From an uncultured Myxococcales bacterium (GTDB lineage: Bacteria; Myxococcota_A; Polyangia; Polyangiales; Polyangiaceae): a stretch of 64,000 bases of DNA. Below are positions 13,687-22,544 of the stretch, piece by piece. The position numbers were made by a program, and so were the translations under genes. The stretch is from the NCBI GenBank assembly GCA_937949945.1, contig CALFEQ010000032.1, positions 1 through 64,000 on the forward strand, read 5' to 3'. Below the pieces are notes generated by a model. That model was given only the letters and a program-made list of their open reading frames with translations. It was not told the DNA's origin and made no database searches. Each line of letters begins with the position of its first letter. Positions within the stretch are counted from its first letter, which is position 1.

Positions 13687-14214
13687 ATGACCGAACGGCT
13701 CGTCACGATGTACTCCGCCGAGCAGATCGCAGCCCGCGTGAAGGAGCTGGGTGCTCAGATCACGAAGGACTACAAGGACAAGAACCCCGTCCTCGTCGTG
13801 GTCCTGAAAGGAAGCTTCGTCTTCGCGGCGGACCTCTGCCGAGCGATCGACATCCCTCACCTGAGGATCGAGTTCCTCGGTGTGCGCTCCTACGGCGAGG
13901 GCACGGAGACGAGCGGCGTCGTGCAGATCACCCAGGACCTCTCGCGACCCATCGCCGGCGAAGACGTCCTCATCGTCGAGGACATCGTCGACACCGGCCT
14001 GACGATCGCGCACCTCATGGACTTGTTCCGCACGCGTCAGCCGCGGAGCGTCAGCGTGTGCGCGCTCCTCCACAAGCCGGCCCGATCGCGTGTCCAGGTG
14101 AAGGTCGACTACCTCGGGTTCACGATCGAGGACAAATTCGTCGTCGGCTACGGCCTCGACTTCGCCGAGCGCTTCCGCAACCTGCCGTACATCGGCGTGG
14201 TCGAGCGAACCTGA
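13687..14214 (+). CDS. hpt: hypoxanthine phosphoribosyltransferase
   Basis: A 175-residue purine-salvage enzyme converting hypoxanthine or guanine plus PRPP into IMP or GMP. The PRPP-binding motif VLIVEDIVDTGLT (about 97-109), the VVLKGSFVFAADL segment near 40 and the C-terminal FVVGYGLDFAE base-binding region are all intact, and the length is normal. The ATG at 13687 is used. It stands alone on its strand; a repeat cluster follows about 55 bases after the stop. Confidence 0.95.
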   Translation: MTERLVTMYSAEQIAARVKELGAQITKDYKDKNPVLVVVLKGSFVFAADLCRAIDIPHLRIEFLGVRSYGEGTETSGVVQITQDLSRPIAGEDVLIVEDIVDTGLTIAHLMDLFRTRQPRSVSVCALLHKPARSRVQVKVDYLGFTIEDKFVVGYGLDFAERFRNLPYIGVVERT

Positions 14215-14266
14215 CGCCGCACCTCGCACCCGGCTCATGACGAGAGGTACGCAGTCTCTCCACCGC

Positions 14267-14386
14267 TGAGGAGTGAGGACTGCCAAGAGGCTCCAGGCTC
14301 CGGGCTCCAGGCTCCAGGGGGTGGCGCGCGCTCTGCGCGCGCCAACCTTAGTCACTGAGGACTGAGGACTGAGGACTGAGGACTAG
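14267..14386 (+). repeat. repeat cluster: modules B, A, hairpin C, B
   Basis: In order: a GAGGAGTGAGGACTG stretch (14267-14283), module A (14288-14320, GGCTCCAGG type), module C (14323-14343, a 9-bp GC-only stem around TCT followed by AACC) and module B (14355-14386, four copies of GAGGACT). It fills the gap between the converging 3' ends of hpt and the response regulator. The same modules in the same A-C-B order recur at 34026-34209. Confidence 0.85.
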
Positions 14387-14397
14387 GTCCGGAGGCC

Positions 14398-14802
14398 CTA
14401 TGCCTCGGGCCCGCCGCGTGACGTGACGCCGCGGATCGTCGCGCAGAGCTCGTCGAAATCGACGGGCTTGTGCAGGTACCGGTCGAACCCTGCGGCGATC
14501 CCGCGCGCGCGATCGGAGGTGCCCGTGAAGGCCGACACGGCGATCGCCGGCGTCCGTGCGGTGCGCTCGGCCGGAAGCGCGCGGAGGCGGCGGATGAAGT
14601 CGAGGCCGTCTTCCTCGGGCATTCCGATGTCCGAGACGATCACGTCGGGCTGAATCGTCTCGAGCAGCTCGAAGGCGTGCCCCACGCTCTCGGCGACCTC
14701 GACGCACGCGCCTCGGTCCTCGAGGACGGCGAGCATCAGATCGCGAGCGTCGGGGTCGTCTTCGATGACGAGGATGCGGAGTTCGTTGAGCGCGGTGTTC
14801 AT
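14398..14802 (-). CDS. single-domain response regulator (receiver only)
   Basis: A 134-residue CheY-like receiver with no output domain. The acidic pocket EDD (14-16), phospho-acceptor Asp 58 (VIVSDIGMPEEDG), the switch Ser in AVSAF and the Lys in LHKP are all present, so it should accept phosphate. Such proteins work by protein contact. No histidine kinase lies nearby. It has a plausible promoter at 14857-14884, and rarA lies upstream on the same strand. Confidence 0.93.
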   Translation of the reverse strand: MNTALNELRILVIEDDPDARDLMLAVLEDRGACVEVAESVGHAFELLETIQPDVIVSDIGMPEEDGLDFIRRLRALPAERTARTPAIAVSAFTGTSDRARGIAAGFDRYLHKPVDFDELCATIRGVTSRGGPEA

Positions 14803-14856
14803 CGAGAGCCTGCGCGAGGAGCCGATCGAAACAGCCGAGCGCGCGCTCGGCGCTGC

Positions 14857-14884
14857 ACTCTACCCCCAGCTTTCGGCTCGACAA
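14857..14884 (-). promoter_or_regulatory. sigma-70-type promoter for the response regulator
   Basis: On the reverse strand TTGTCG (14879-14884) and TAGAGT (14857-14862) are separated by 16 bases, about 55 bases upstream of the response-regulator ATG. Confidence 0.45.
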
Positions 14885-14938
14885 CCCGACTCGACGCGCG
14901 ATCGGAGGACGCGGCCGCCGGCGCCGAGAAGGCGAGCG

Positions 14939-16324
14939 TCATCGTCCCTTCGTCTCGGGCGGCTTGCGGAGCGCTGCGAGCCGAGCGCGGATGCGCGCCT
15001 CTTCCCCTCGGTCGGTCGGCTCGTACAGCGTCTGGCCGACGAGCTCGTCCGGCAAATAGGTCTCTCCCGGGACGACGCCACCATCGTAGTCGTGGGCGTA
15101 CCGATAGCCGACGCCGTAGCCCTCCTGCTTCATCAGCTTCGTGACGGCGTTGCGTAGCTTCATCGGGACGGGCAGCGCGCCCCGCTCCTCGACGAGCGCC
15201 TTCGCGCGCTGCCAAGCGTTCTTCACCGCGTTCGACTTCGGCGCGCATGCGAGATAGAGGGCGGCCTGCGTCAGCGGGTAGATCCCCTCCGGCATCCCCA
15301 TCCGCCGAAATGCCTCGTCGGCGCTCGCCACCACCACGAGCGCGCGCGGATCGGCGAGCCCCACGTCCTCGCTCGCGAAGATGAGCATGCGCCGGAGGAT
15401 GAAGAGCGGATCGTCGCCCGCCTCCAGCATGCGCATCATCCAGTAGACGGCGGCGTCCGGGTCCGAGCCGCGCATCGATTTGATGAAGGCGCTGACGACG
15501 TTGTAGTGCTCCTCGCCGGCCTTGTCGTAGAGGAGCGGCGTCTTCTCCTCGGACGCCACGAGCGTCTCGAGCGTCACCTCCCCGTCGCCGCGTCCCGCCG
15601 CGAAAGCGACCGCGGACTCGAGGATGGTGAGCGCGCGCCGGGCATCGCCGCGTGCGAGACGTGCGATCGCGCGGAGGGCTTCGTCGGAGGCGCCGACGCC
15701 GGTCGAGCCGAGGCCGCTCTCGCGATCGGACAATGCGCGCCTCAGGATGGAGACGAGGTCGTCCTCCTTCAGAGGCTCGAGGCGGAAGGTCTTGCAGCGC
15801 GAGAGGAGCGCCGCGTTGACCGAGAACGACGGGTTCTCCGTCGTCGCGCCGATCAGCGTGATGGTGCCCGCCTCGACGTGAGGGAGGAGCGCGTCCTGCT
15901 GCGCCTTGTTGAAGCGGTGGATCTCGTCCAAGAAGACGATCGTTCGTTCGCCCTTGTAGGCCAGCCTCTCCTTCGCGGCGGCGACGATCTCGCGGAGCTC
16001 TTGGATGCTCCCGAGCACGGCCGAGAACGGCACGAACACGGACTTCGTCCGCGCAGCGATCACCTTGCCGAGCGTCGTCTTGCCGACGCCGGGAGGTCCC
16101 CAGAGGATCATCGAGGGTACGCGATCGCGCTCGATCGCGGCCGCGAGCAGCTTCCCCGCCCCGACGAGGTGCCTCTGGCCCACGTAGTCTTCGAGCCGCG
16201 AGGGCCGCATCCGCTCGGCGAGCGGGATCGCACCGGTGTTGGCCGCGTCCCGGCGAGCCGCCGCCGAGAACAACGTCCCGAGGTCCTGCCCGTGCTCTCC
16301 ACTCGACGTCCGCGCGCGCGCCAC
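14939..16324 (-). CDS. rarA: replication-associated recombination ATPase RarA
   Basis: A 461-residue AAA+ ATPase of the RarA/MgsA/WRNIP1 family, which acts on stalled replication forks and single-stranded gaps with SSB. Walker A GPPGVGKTT is at 76-84, Walker B IVFLDEIHRF near 130, sensor 1 GATTENPSF near 160, followed by the lid and the C-terminal tetramerisation domain ending in the family segment YAHDYDGGVV and YLPDELVGQTLY. Length is normal. It is divergent from a TonB-like lipoprotein gene. Confidence 0.96.
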   Translation of the reverse strand: MARARTSSGEHGQDLGTLFSAAARRDAANTGAIPLAERMRPSRLEDYVGQRHLVGAGKLLAAAIERDRVPSMILWGPPGVGKTTLGKVIAARTKSVFVPFSAVLGSIQELREIVAAAKERLAYKGERTIVFLDEIHRFNKAQQDALLPHVEAGTITLIGATTENPSFSVNAALLSRCKTFRLEPLKEDDLVSILRRALSDRESGLGSTGVGASDEALRAIARLARGDARRALTILESAVAFAAGRGDGEVTLETLVASEEKTPLLYDKAGEEHYNVVSAFIKSMRGSDPDAAVYWMMRMLEAGDDPLFILRRMLIFASEDVGLADPRALVVVASADEAFRRMGMPEGIYPLTQAALYLACAPKSNAVKNAWQRAKALVEERGALPVPMKLRNAVTKLMKQEGYGVGYRYAHDYDGGVVPGETYLPDELVGQTLYEPTDRGEEARIRARLAALRKPPETKGR

Positions 16325-16474
16325 GCCCGCACCCTAGCAGGATGGTCGCAGAAGGGCAGGCTCTGCCGGGCGCCGCGCGACCGCGTCGAGCGGTCGCGCT
16401 CGTCCGATCCGGTTCGACCGGCGCGTCTGGTATCCTCCGACGCGCCCGACGGCTCGGCGGCGCTTCTCGAGACC

Positions 16475-17404
16475 ATGGACCGATCGCGAAGACTTGGCGT
16501 CGTTCGAGGAGCGAGGCTGCTCGTGAGCGTGGCGGCATTCGCAGCGGCGATCGCGAGCTGTGGCGGGCGAGACGGGGGCGAAGCCAACGACCCGTCGCAG
16601 CTCGACATGTGGGCGGCCGACGTCTCCGAGCTCGAGATCCGTGCCTCGGGGCTCGACCGGTTCACAATCTGCCCGCCGCCGGGCGAGCTCGGGCAGCACT
16701 GGATTCCGCCGCTTCCGCCGTGGACTCCGCCTCCGACGCCGGTGGACGCCGGGCCCGTCGCGGTCGATCGCGACCTCCTTCTCCGCACGGCGGACCGCAC
16801 GCTCACGGAGCTCGCGGTGGAGGCGACCCACAAGGATTTCCGGAGCTGCTACCGGCGAGGTCTGGTGCGCCATCCGACGCAGGACGGACGCGTCGCGATC
16901 GTCCTCCGCGTCGGTCCGGACGGACGCGTGGCGAAGGTCGAGTCGTACGCCGCGTGCGAGCTCGCGGTGGAGTCGATCTCGTGCATGTACGGCGTCGCGC
17001 AGAAGTTGCGCTTCCCGCCTCCGGAAGGCGGCTCGGAGACGATCACGATCCCGGTCGCATTCACCTCGCGCGACGGCGTGCGCAAGACCGTTCCCACGGG
17101 GAACGACTCGTACACCGCGGCGGCGTACGTGGCGATCGAGACGGCTCGCCCGGCGCTGCACGCATGCGAGGAGCAGGCACGGCGCGAGGGGCGCCCCGCG
17201 CAGTCGACCGGGACGTTCACGCTCTCCGTCGCGGAGGACGGGCGCGTGACGAGGGTGCACGTCGATCCGTGGACAGGAGACAAGACGCTGCTCGCATGCG
17301 CCGCGCGCGCGCTCGAGAGCGTGCGCTTCAAGCCTCCGGCGGACGGAAGCAAGGCGAAGGTGATCGCGAGACTCAATTTCAATCCGCGTCAAGGCGTTCG
17401 TTGA
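16475..17404 (+). CDS. lipoprotein with two TonB-like (AgmX/PglI C-terminal type) domains
   Basis: A 309-residue exported protein. The signal ends in a lipobox (AIASC), then a Pro-rich segment (PPLPPWTPPPTP, about 70-90). Two copies of a TonB C-terminal-like fold follow (about 100-200 and 210-305), each with a conserved 'F/H..C' helix start, a G-x-V strand and 'L..CA...L..VRF..P' at the end; this is the pattern of myxobacterial AgmX/PglI C-terminal regions. I chose ATG 16475, just before the signal peptide. A -10-like TATCCT lies near 16434. Probably a periplasmic envelope protein; partner unknown. Confidence 0.8.
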   Translation: MDRSRRLGVVRGARLLVSVAAFAAAIASCGGRDGGEANDPSQLDMWAADVSELEIRASGLDRFTICPPPGELGQHWIPPLPPWTPPPTPVDAGPVAVDRDLLLRTADRTLTELAVEATHKDFRSCYRRGLVRHPTQDGRVAIVLRVGPDGRVAKVESYAACELAVESISCMYGVAQKLRFPPPEGGSETITIPVAFTSRDGVRKTVPTGNDSYTAAAYVAIETARPALHACEEQARREGRPAQSTGTFTLSVAEDGRVTRVHVDPWTGDKTLLACAARALESVRFKPPADGSKAKVIARLNFNPRQGVR

Positions 17405-17496
17405 TCCGAACGACGACGGCGCGTGACGGGGCCTCCTCGCTCCCTGATCGATCGCCCAGCTTGTGCTCGAGCCGGAGAGGCGGCATGAACAGGTGA

Positions 17497-19431
17497 ATGG
17501 CGACCCCTAGAGCCGTCGTCATACCGTTCGGAGTGCCCGACGATGGTCGGGGCCTCGGTCTCGGCCTCGCAGCGCTCGTCCACAGCTTCGCGCAGATCGA
17601 GGGGGAGAGCGTCGCGCTCGCACAGCTCCTCGCTCGCAAGCAGACGAGCGACGACGAAGCGTCCTTGCTCGGGGAGAGCAACGAGCCTTCGCCCGTGGAA
17701 GCCTTCGTGCCGCCGCACGCGTGGCGTGATCTCACGGGCTCGAGCGCCGCCCCGCCGGACGTGAGCTTCGTCGTGACCGGCGCGTTCGAGCCTCCGACCG
17801 AGGGGCGCGGGCTGATTCAGCTCCTCGCGTTCGACACGAAGGACGGGCGGACGCGCGCGAAGGTCGAGGCGCTCGTCGACGGCGAGAGCGCGGGCAAGAC
17901 CCTGATCGAGGCGTTCGACGAGGTCTTCACCCAGGTGGGCGGCGAGCTCGGCAACGTCCGAGACATCGGCGAGCTTCCGTGGGAGGCGCTCGAGAGCGTC
18001 CTTCGCGCGGAGCGCTGCGCGCTTCACGATCCTCTCCGCGGCGGACCGCACGATCGGCTCGCGGCGATGGTGCACCTCGGGCGCGCGATCGGCGACGCGC
18101 CCGAGTGCCGCTTCCCTGCCGCGCGCCTCGCGGCGCTCGCGCTCGACGTCGCCGTCGGCGGGCCCAGCGACGCGAAGCTCGCGGAGGCGGCGCTGCGCGC
18201 CCTCGAGCGCGCGACGTGCGACGCGCCGAACAACGCCGACCTCATCGAGGCCCTCGCCGCGCTGCACCTCCGGCTCGGAAACGCCGACGCCGCGGAGCGC
18301 CATGCGCGCGAGGCGCTCGGTCTCGAGCCGGACCGCCCGCGCATCTACGCGCTCCTCTCCGAGGCACGGCGATCGCGCGGCGATCTCGACGGCGCGCTCG
18401 CGGCGATCGAGGACGGGCTGCTCCACGGCGCCAGCGATCCGCTCCTCAACACGGAGCGCGGGATCGTCCTCGCCGAGCGAGGGAACCTCGACCAGGCCGA
18501 GCGCGCGTGGCGGATGGTCCTCGACTCGAAGCCGCTCTATCCGCCGGCGTTCACGAACCTCGCGTCCGTCGTGATGGAGCGGAAGGACACGCTCGCCGCC
18601 GCTCAGCTCGTCGACGAGGCGCTCCGCTACGGCGCGGCGCATCCCGACGTGCTCCGCCGCGCCATCCAGCTCTCGCTCGCGGCGGAGCCGGAGGGCATCG
18701 CGCGCGCGGCGCGCGTCGCGAAGCTCGCCACCGCTCTCGTCGAGCGCGCTCCGGGCGACGCGTGGGCCCGCCTCGTGCTGGCGCGAGCGCTGGCGGTCAC
18801 CGGCAACCGGACGGCCGCCGTCCGACGGCTGGTCGAGATCGACGAGCTCGCCCACGACACCTCGTTCGCGGCGGAGGCGCAGCGCGGGAAGCTCGCGCTC
18901 GAGGACCCGCAGGCGTCGCTCGAGATCGACGCGGTCCTTCGCGCGGCATACAACGCGGCGATCGAGGACCTCGAGACGATCGCGGCGCGCGCGAGCACCC
19001 TCGCACGCGCGCACAACGCGTGGCACGCCTGGTTCGCGCTGGGCATCGCGGAGCGACGGCGCGAGCGCTGGCGGGCCGCGCGCAACGCATTCGCCGAGGC
19101 CATCCGCATCGCGCCCGGCTGCACGCCGGCGCACATGGAGATCGTCGCGGCGTACGTCGCCCTCGGCGACGCCGAGCCGGCGCTCGAGCACGCGCGCCGC
19201 GCCTGCGAGCTCGAAGGCGAGTCCGCACGCACGCTCGCCGTCCTCGCGACCGCGCTGCTCGCCGCAGGCAAGCGCGAGGAGGCGATGAACGCGATCGACC
19301 GCGCCCTCGAGCTCGACGCGACCGACGAGGCGAACCGCGCCCTCGCCGAGCGCATCCGAGCCGGCCGCGCCCGCACGAGCACGCTCACGCGCCTGCGCGA
19401 CATCTTCACGCGAGGCTTCCGCCGGCGCTGA
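17497..19431 (+). CDS. large TPR protein
   Basis: A 644-residue protein without a signal peptide. An N-terminal domain (about 1-165, beginning RAVVIPFGVPDDGRGLG) of unknown type is followed by tetratricopeptide repeats up to about 630, e.g. segments containing LGNADAAERHAREALGLEPD and RGNLDQAERAWRMVLDSKPL. The C-terminus is basic. The first domain could be a FlgO-like or ligand-binding fold, but I cannot support this. It follows the TonB-like lipoprotein on the same strand after 92 bases. Module A starts eight bases after the stop. Confidence 0.85.
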   Translation: MATPRAVVIPFGVPDDGRGLGLGLAALVHSFAQIEGESVALAQLLARKQTSDDEASLLGESNEPSPVEAFVPPHAWRDLTGSSAAPPDVSFVVTGAFEPPTEGRGLIQLLAFDTKDGRTRAKVEALVDGESAGKTLIEAFDEVFTQVGGELGNVRDIGELPWEALESVLRAERCALHDPLRGGPHDRLAAMVHLGRAIGDAPECRFPAARLAALALDVAVGGPSDAKLAEAALRALERATCDAPNNADLIEALAALHLRLGNADAAERHAREALGLEPDRPRIYALLSEARRSRGDLDGALAAIEDGLLHGASDPLLNTERGIVLAERGNLDQAERAWRMVLDSKPLYPPAFTNLASVVMERKDTLAAAQLVDEALRYGAAHPDVLRRAIQLSLAAEPEGIARAARVAKLATALVERAPGDAWARLVLARALAVTGNRTAAVRRLVEIDELAHDTSFAAEAQRGKLALEDPQASLEIDAVLRAAYNAAIEDLETIAARASTLARAHNAWHAWFALGIAERRRERWRAARNAFAEAIRIAPGCTPAHMEIVAAYVALGDAEPALEHARRACELEGESARTLAVLATALLAAGKREEAMNAIDRALELDATDEANRALAERIRAGRARTSTLTRLRDIFTRGFRRR

Positions 19432-19438
19432 TCGAGAG

Positions 19439-19676
19439 AGGCTCCAGGCTCCGGGCTCCAGGCTCCAGGGGGGAACGCAGCTCGCGTCAGAACCAGTTGG
19501 AGAGCGCGACGGCCGATCGTCGAAGACTCGCTTCTCGGAATGGTGTGAGTCGGCTCTCGATCGCCCGCGATTCTCCCCGTGCGGTCGAGCGAGGGAGGAG
19601 ACGAGCGTGCCCGAAGCGGGCGTTGCGCCCAAAATCTGGAGCCTTTTGCCTTTTGCCTTTTGCCTCTGAGGACTGA
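19439..19676. repeat. repeat modules between converging genes
   Basis: Module A forward lies at 19439-19469, directly after the TPR gene. On the other side, reading from yggS, come module B (19666-19676), three tandem CCTTTTG heptamers (19643-19664) and a short inverted module A (19634-19642). Thus each converging gene has a GGCTCCAG motif 3' of it in its own sense. The rest of the 263-base gap shows nothing recognisable. Confidence 0.75.
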
Positions 19677-19694
19677 CTTCGTGAGGCCCGAGGC

Positions 19695-20381
19695 CTACGC
19701 GTTTCTGCTTCCGAAGATCGCCGTCCCCACGCGCACGATCGTCGCCCCGCACGCGATCGCGATCTCGAGGTCCTCGCTCATCCCCATCGACAGCTCGGGG
19801 AGACGGGCGGCGCCGCCGTGCGCCTCGCGGAGGGCGACGAGCGCCTCGAACGCCCGTCGTGTCGCGTCGAGATCGTGGGGAGGCATCGTCATCAGCCCGC
19901 GGAGCACGAGGTTCGGCGAGGCGTCGATGGCGTCGAGCAGCGCCGGGACGTCGGCGGGCGCCGCGCCGTGCTTCTGGGCCTCGCCGCCGACGTTGACCTC
20001 GACGAGGACGGGCAGCTTCTTTCCGGGATCGACGGCGCGCGTGCGCTTGTCGAGCTCGCGCGCGAGGGAGGCGGAGTCGACCGAGTGCACGAGGTGTGCG
20101 AGCGGCGCGACGACCTTGGCCTTGTTCGACTGGAGGTGGCCGACGAAGTGCCAGCGCAGGTCCGGAAGGTCGCGGAGCGCCTCCGCCTTCTCCGCGAGCT
20201 CCTGCGCGTAGTTCTCGCCGAAGTCTCGCTGGCCCGCCGCGTAGGCCTCGCGTATCGCCTCGGCGGGCTTGGTCTTGGAGACGGCGACGAGCCGGATCGA
20301 AGCAGGATCGCGTCCTGCGGCCTCGGCCGCGCGCGCGATGCGGTCGCGGACCCGCGCGAGCCCTTCGCCGACGGCGCTCAT
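19695..20381 (-). CDS. yggS: PLP homeostasis protein (YggS/PROSC family)
   Basis: A 228-residue alanine-racemase-fold protein that binds pyridoxal phosphate and buffers its level; it is not known as an enzyme. The PLP lysine is K36 in LVAVSKTKP; HFVGHLQSNKAK, a VEVN strand near 130 and the phosphate-binding SMGMSEDLEIAIACG near 205 are canonical. Its ATG overlaps the stop of the upstream methyltransferase gene by four bases (ATGA), which implies translational coupling in the rpoZ operon. Confidence 0.95.
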   Translation of the reverse strand: MSAVGEGLARVRDRIARAAEAAGRDPASIRLVAVSKTKPAEAIREAYAAGQRDFGENYAQELAEKAEALRDLPDLRWHFVGHLQSNKAKVVAPLAHLVHSVDSASLARELDKRTRAVDPGKKLPVLVEVNVGGEAQKHGAAPADVPALLDAIDASPNLVLRGLMTMPPHDLDATRRAFEALVALREAHGGAARLPELSMGMSEDLEIAIACGATIVRVGTAIFGSRNA

Positions 20382-21241
20382 GCGGCCCTCCCTCGCGCGC
20401 GAAGCGCGGTCCGCACACGTCCGGACCGGGCGCGTGCATCGGCGCGCCCTCGGCGAGGTCGCGCGTGCCAGACCATGACGTCGGAGCGTTGGACGAGCGG
20501 GCCGCGCGCGAAGTCTCCGTAGAGCGCGGTGACCTCGAAGCCGTTGTAGTGGAGGAGCGCTTCCATCTCGCAGGGATAGAACTGGCGGTGCGCCAGCGGT
20601 GTCATGAACTCCTCGGCGGGGGCCCTTCGAGCCCTGCCCGTCTTCGTCTTCCGCGCCATGGGCTCGAAGAACATCGACACGAAGAGGATCTGCCGGACGG
20701 CGTCGTAGTCGAAGTGCTCGCGGTACCGCACGCGTCCGGCGGTCGGGTGATCGAACGGCGGCGTCCGGTAAGGGACGGCAGGATCGCGCGCGAGGTCCTG
20801 CGGGACGGGCATCGAGATGTCGAACACGAGCTCACCGTCCGGCAAGAGATGCTCGCGCACGCGATCGAGCCATAGCTCGACGTCGCGGCGCGTGTAGAGG
20901 TGGAGCGCCGTGTTGAACGGGCAAATGACGAGGGGAAAGCGCTCGCCGAGGCGCGTCGTCCGGATGTCGCCCTCGACGAGCTTCATGCGCCGTCGAACGG
21001 CGGACGGCTCCGCCTTCAACTGCTCGCGGAGGTGGTCGAGCATCGGCCTCGAGTGGTCGATCCCGGTCACCGACGCCCCCGCGCGCGCGATCGGGAGCGC
21101 GATGCGTCCGTTGCCGACGCCGTGCTCCAGCACGGCGCCGTGCTGGATGGCCAGCGCTCGGTAGTACGAGGCGTCCTCGATCCGATCCTCGTACGTCTTC
21201 GCGTAATAGACCGGGTCCTCGAAGTGGGCGCGAGCGCCCAC
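20378..21241 (-). CDS. class I SAM-dependent methyltransferase
   Basis: A soluble methyltransferase of about 287 residues. Motif I is LEHGVGNGRIALPIA, an acidic residue follows in VTGIDHS, and motif II/III lie in KLVEGDIRT and FPLVICPFNTALHL; this is the Methyltransf_25/11 fold. The open frame continues upstream into rpoZ, so the start is uncertain. The GTG at 21241 falls inside a 30-base palindrome (21218-21247); no ATG lies between it and rpoZ. The C-terminus is Arg-rich. Lying between rpoZ and yggS with an ATGA overlap, it is part of one operon. The substrate is unknown. Confidence 0.8.
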   Translation of the reverse strand: MGARAHFEDPVYYAKTYEDRIEDASYYRALAIQHGAVLEHGVGNGRIALPIARAGASVTGIDHSRPMLDHLREQLKAEPSAVRRRMKLVEGDIRTTRLGERFPLVICPFNTALHLYTRRDVELWLDRVREHLLPDGELVFDISMPVPQDLARDPAVPYRTPPFDHPTAGRVRYREHFDYDAVRQILFVSMFFEPMARKTKTGRARRAPAEEFMTPLAHRQFYPCEMEALLHYNGFEVTALYGDFARGPLVQRSDVMVWHARPRRGRADARARSGRVRTALRARGRAA

Positions 21242-21247
21242 TTCGAG
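21218..21247. repeat. 30-base near-perfect palindrome
   Basis: Two 14-base arms (CTCGAAGTGGGCGC and its complement) are separated by GA. It covers the probable GTG start of the methyltransferase, so in the rpoZ operon mRNA it would form a very stable hairpin over the start codon. It could tune or block methyltransferase and yggS translation, or act as a protein-binding site. Confidence 0.75.
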
Positions 21248-21350
21248 CTCCGGGTCGTTTCGAGCTTCGACTCGAGTTCTTTTTCGAGCCGCGCTGCTCT
21301 TCGCGTGCGCGGCAGAGACGTGGGCGCTGCCCAGTGAGCTCAGCCGACCC

Positions 21351-21593
21351 TCAGTAGAGGCCCGAGCGGGCCATCTGCTGGATCCACTCCTCGACGGCGA
21401 CATTGCTCGGCCGATCGAAACGGACCTTGCCGGCTGCGATCTCACGGAGAGCGGTCACCGCGGGCTTGTTCTTCGAGGGAACGAGCGGCGTGGCGCCCTT
21501 CATGAGCTGCCTCGTGCGCCGCGCGGCCAGGATGACCAACGCGAAACGGTTCTCCTCACGCTCCAGGCAATCTTCGACGGTCACGCGCGCCAT
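21351..21593 (-). CDS. rpoZ: RNA polymerase omega subunit
   Basis: An 80-residue omega subunit, which helps fold beta-prime and assemble RNA polymerase. MARVTVEDCL at the start, then NRFALVILAARRTRQL and ALREIAAGKV, match the family well. The ATG at 21593 is preceded by AAGAGAG. It is the first gene of an operon with a methyltransferase and yggS. Myxobacterial and other deltaproteobacterial genomes often place rpoZ next to gmk; here that neighbour is absent. Confidence 0.95.
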   Translation of the reverse strand: MARVTVEDCLEREENRFALVILAARRTRQLMKGATPLVPSKNKPAVTALREIAAGKVRFDRPSNVAVEEWIQQMARSGLY

Positions 21594-21654
21594 GGGTCTC
21601 TCTTGCTCGATACGAGCCGGACGCTCGCCGCGCCCGGCGCATTCAGGGATCGGC

Positions 21655-21683
21655 AAGCTAGTCGCGCGGCTCGAGAGTCGCAA
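21655..21683 (-). promoter_or_regulatory. sigma-70-type promoter for rpoZ
   Basis: Reverse strand: TTGCGA (21678-21683), 17 bases, TAGCTT (21655-21660). It lies about 60 bases upstream of the rpoZ ATG. Confidence 0.5.
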
Positions 21684-21755
21684 GCCTTCCATGATGGCCC
21701 GCCGAAAATCGGCCGATCCCGGCACTCTCGTGCGAGCTCGACGGCCGCGTTCCCC

Positions 21756-21761
21756 TAGAAT
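21756..21761 (+). promoter_or_regulatory. -10 hexamer TAGAAT, eight bases before the start codon
   Basis: TAGAAT ends eight bases before the GTG of the histidine phosphatase. There is no room for a ribosome-binding site, so the mRNA is probably leaderless. Confidence 0.5.
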
Positions 21762-21769
21762 CGCCGCCC

Positions 21770-22459
21770 GTGAGCGTCCTTCTCTACCTCGCCCGGCACG
21801 GCGAGACGGACGACAACGCCCGGCGGGTGTTCCAAGGTCAGGCAGGCCGTGGCCTGAACCGGGTCGGGCGTGCGCAGGCCGCGCGCCTCGCGGAGCGCGT
21901 CCGGAGAACCCCGCCCGTCGCCATCGTCGCGAGCGACCTCGAGCGCGCCGTGGAGACGGCGACCATCGTGTCGGAGGCTTGCGGCGTGCCGGTGGAGCTC
22001 GACCCTGCCCTTCGCGAGGTGGACGTCGGCGCGTGGACGGGCAAGAGCTACGAGGAGGTGGCGGAGCTCTTCCCCGAGGAGTGGGCCGCGTGGGAGAGCG
22101 GTCTCGACGTCCGGCGCGGCGGCGGGGAGACGTATGCCGAGCTCGCCGAGCGCATCGACGGCGCGCTCGCGCGGATCGCCGCCCGATGGGGGCGGACGAC
22201 GGGCGACGGCTCACCCGGGGAACGTGGACCGCGCCGCGTCCTCGTGGTCTCGCACGGCGGGGCGATCAAGAGCTGGGTCGCGAAGGTGCTCGGCGTGTCC
22301 TCCTCCGGCCTTCGCGTGCTCGGCAGCGTGGCGAACGCGGGCCTCACGATCGTCGAGTCGGACGCGTCGGGCGCGGATGGGACGCATCGGCGCTACCGCC
22401 TTCGCTGTTGGAACGACGCGTCGCACCTCGAAGGCCTCGTCGTGGAGAACGAAGCCTGA
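21770..22459 (+). CDS. histidine phosphatase (phosphoglycerate mutase-like)
   Basis: A 229-residue member of the histidine phosphatase superfamily. The catalytic LARHGETDDN (His 10), the second arginine in ASDLERAVETA, the acid in LREVDVGAWTGK and the second catalytic histidine in VVSHGGAIKSW are all present. Members include cofactor-dependent phosphoglycerate mutases, CobC and broad phosphatases; the sequence resembles the GpmB/CobC branch but does not fix the substrate. It starts with GTG and a -10 hexamer lies eight bases upstream. Confidence 0.9.
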   Translation: MSVLLYLARHGETDDNARRVFQGQAGRGLNRVGRAQAARLAERVRRTPPVAIVASDLERAVETATIVSEACGVPVELDPALREVDVGAWTGKSYEEVAELFPEEWAAWESGLDVRRGGGETYAELAERIDGALARIAARWGRTTGDGSPGERGPRRVLVVSHGGAIKSWVAKVLGVSSSGLRVLGSVANAGLTIVESDASGADGTHRRYRLRCWNDASHLEGLVVENEA

Positions 22460-22544
22460 GCGCGCGGCGCGTCGGTCGGAGCCCCCGACCGAACGGCTCC
22501 CGATGCGGTTCGTTCCCGTACGCCTCTCGCCGGACGAATCGCGT

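Noticed and set aside
14267..14386. CRISPR-like array
   Set aside because: Repeats are short, tandem and of mixed types without regular unique spacers, and no cas gene is present.
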